Below, piece by piece: positions 63,522 to 64,000 of a stretch of DNA of 64,000 bases. The notes under the pieces were generated by a model. That model searched no databases, had not been told where the DNA came from, and saw only the letters and a program-made list of their open reading frames with translations. The translations under genes and the position numbers were made by a program. Positions within the stretch are counted from its first letter, which is position 1. Each line of letters begins with the position of its first letter. Source of the DNA: Ancylobacter sp. IITR112 (lineage in GTDB: Bacteria > Pseudomonadota > Alphaproteobacteria > Rhizobiales > Xanthobacteraceae); assembly GCF_041415945.1 (NCBI RefSeq), contig NZ_JBGCUS010000001.1, positions 4,248,501-4,312,500 of the forward strand, given 5' to 3'.

Positions 63522-64000
63522 ATGGCCGAGCATCACAAGAACGAAGTCGACGCCGTCACCGGCGTGTCGACGACCGGCCACGAGTGGGACGGCATTCGCG
63601 AGCTGAACAACCCGCTGCCGCGCTGGTGGCTGTGGACCTTCTACGCCACCATCGTCTGGGCGTTTCTCTACTGGATCGCCTATCCTGCCTGGCCGCTGGT
63701 GTCCAACTACACCTCGGGCGTGCTCGGCTGGAAGTCGCGCGAGGCCGTGCAGGTGCAGCTCGCCGATCTTCGCACGCAGCGCGGCGCCTTCGCCGAGAAG
63801 CTGGACGCCGCCTCACTGCAGCAGATCGAGGCGAGCCCGGAACTGCTGGCCTTCGCCCGCGCCCAGGGTCGCGCCGCCTTCGGCGACAATTGCGCTCCCT
63901 GCCACGGCTCGGGTGCCGCCGGCTCCAAGGGCTATCCGAACCTGAACGATGACGACTGGATGTGGGGCGGCTCGCTGGCGCAGATTCAGCAGACCATCCT
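63522..64000 (+). CDS. ccoP: cbb3-type oxidase subunit III (dihaem cytochrome), truncated by window end
   Basis: The first 159 residues are visible. WDGIRELNNPLPRWWLWTFY is the CcoP N-terminal signature, followed by a membrane helix and the first haem motif CAPCH (FGDNCAPCHGSG). The second haem domain lies beyond the window. Start overlap with ccoQ indicates cotranscription; ccoG, ccoH, ccoI and ccoS can be expected further on. Confidence 0.97.
   Translation, partial: MAEHHKNEVDAVTGVSTTGHEWDGIRELNNPLPRWWLWTFYATIVWAFLYWIAYPAWPLVSNYTSGVLGWKSREAVQVQLADLRTQRGAFAEKLDAASLQQIEASPELLAFARAQGRAAFGDNCAPCHGSGAAGSKGYPNLNDDDWMWGGSLAQIQQTI

Overview
The window is about 64 kb of very GC-rich, densely packed chromosome from an alphaproteobacterium of the order Hyphomicrobiales. 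The best guess, by inference only, is the Xanthobacteraceae (Ancylobacter/Starkeya/Xanthobacter type). The supporting marks are a CcrM-type methyltransferase, an F0-only ATP synthase operon (atpI-B-E-F'-F, with no F1 genes beside it), an ImuB-DnaE2 mutasome, a DciA-type helicase loader, a RibBX-like riboflavin enzyme, a hisS-hisZ-hisG cluster and a ccoNOQP operon behind a perfect FNR/FixK box. I see no rRNA, tRNA, CRISPR array, transposase or prophage.

Layout. 0-4 kb: the end of imuB and all of dnaE2 (error-prone translesion synthesis). 4-10 kb: a SorC-type regulator with a SAF-domain oxidoreductase, a 2-Cys OhrR-like regulator, and a LysR gene divergent from mhqO/mhqD-like quinone or electrophile detoxification genes. 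10-19 kb: metallopeptidase, moaB, a glycosyltransferase, a radical SAM protein, dsbA-like, dciA, mutY, csbD, ccrM and a FUSC membrane protein. 19-26 kb: smc followed by the F0 ATP synthase operon with a clear promoter and terminator. 26-38 kb: Tat-exported carbonic anhydrase, SleB hydrolase, tsaC/sua5, a histone-deacetylase-like gene, then xseB-dxs-tlyA-RlmD-like as a co-directional run interrupted by a three-gene minus-strand operon.

38-42 kb holds the most unusual material. A ribB-type gene is fused in frame to an N-terminal Cro/YdaS-like helix-turn-helix and preceded by a 17-bp operator-like palindrome. Next to it is a small lower-GC island with a HEPN-motif protein and a divergent 66-residue gene whose start codons share one CATG. 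aroC follows. 42-50 kb: CNNM/CBS transporter, an Flp-like mini-pilin with CtrA-like half-sites, hrpB, an omega-aminotransferase and a TPR membrane protein. 50-56 kb: an HpnW-like FAD oxidoreductase, then hisS (with a 186-nt patch of foreign codon usage), hisZ and hisG. 56-60 kb: cysG, UPF0114, a secreted protein and msrA, separated by repeat elements. 60.8-64 kb: the ccoNOQP operon for the high-affinity cbb3 oxidase, cut by the window end inside ccoP.

Most genes are housekeeping. The parts that read as new or accessory are the HTH-RibBX gene with its palindrome, the HEPN island, the hisS codon patch and the MITE-like repeat at 58.6 kb.
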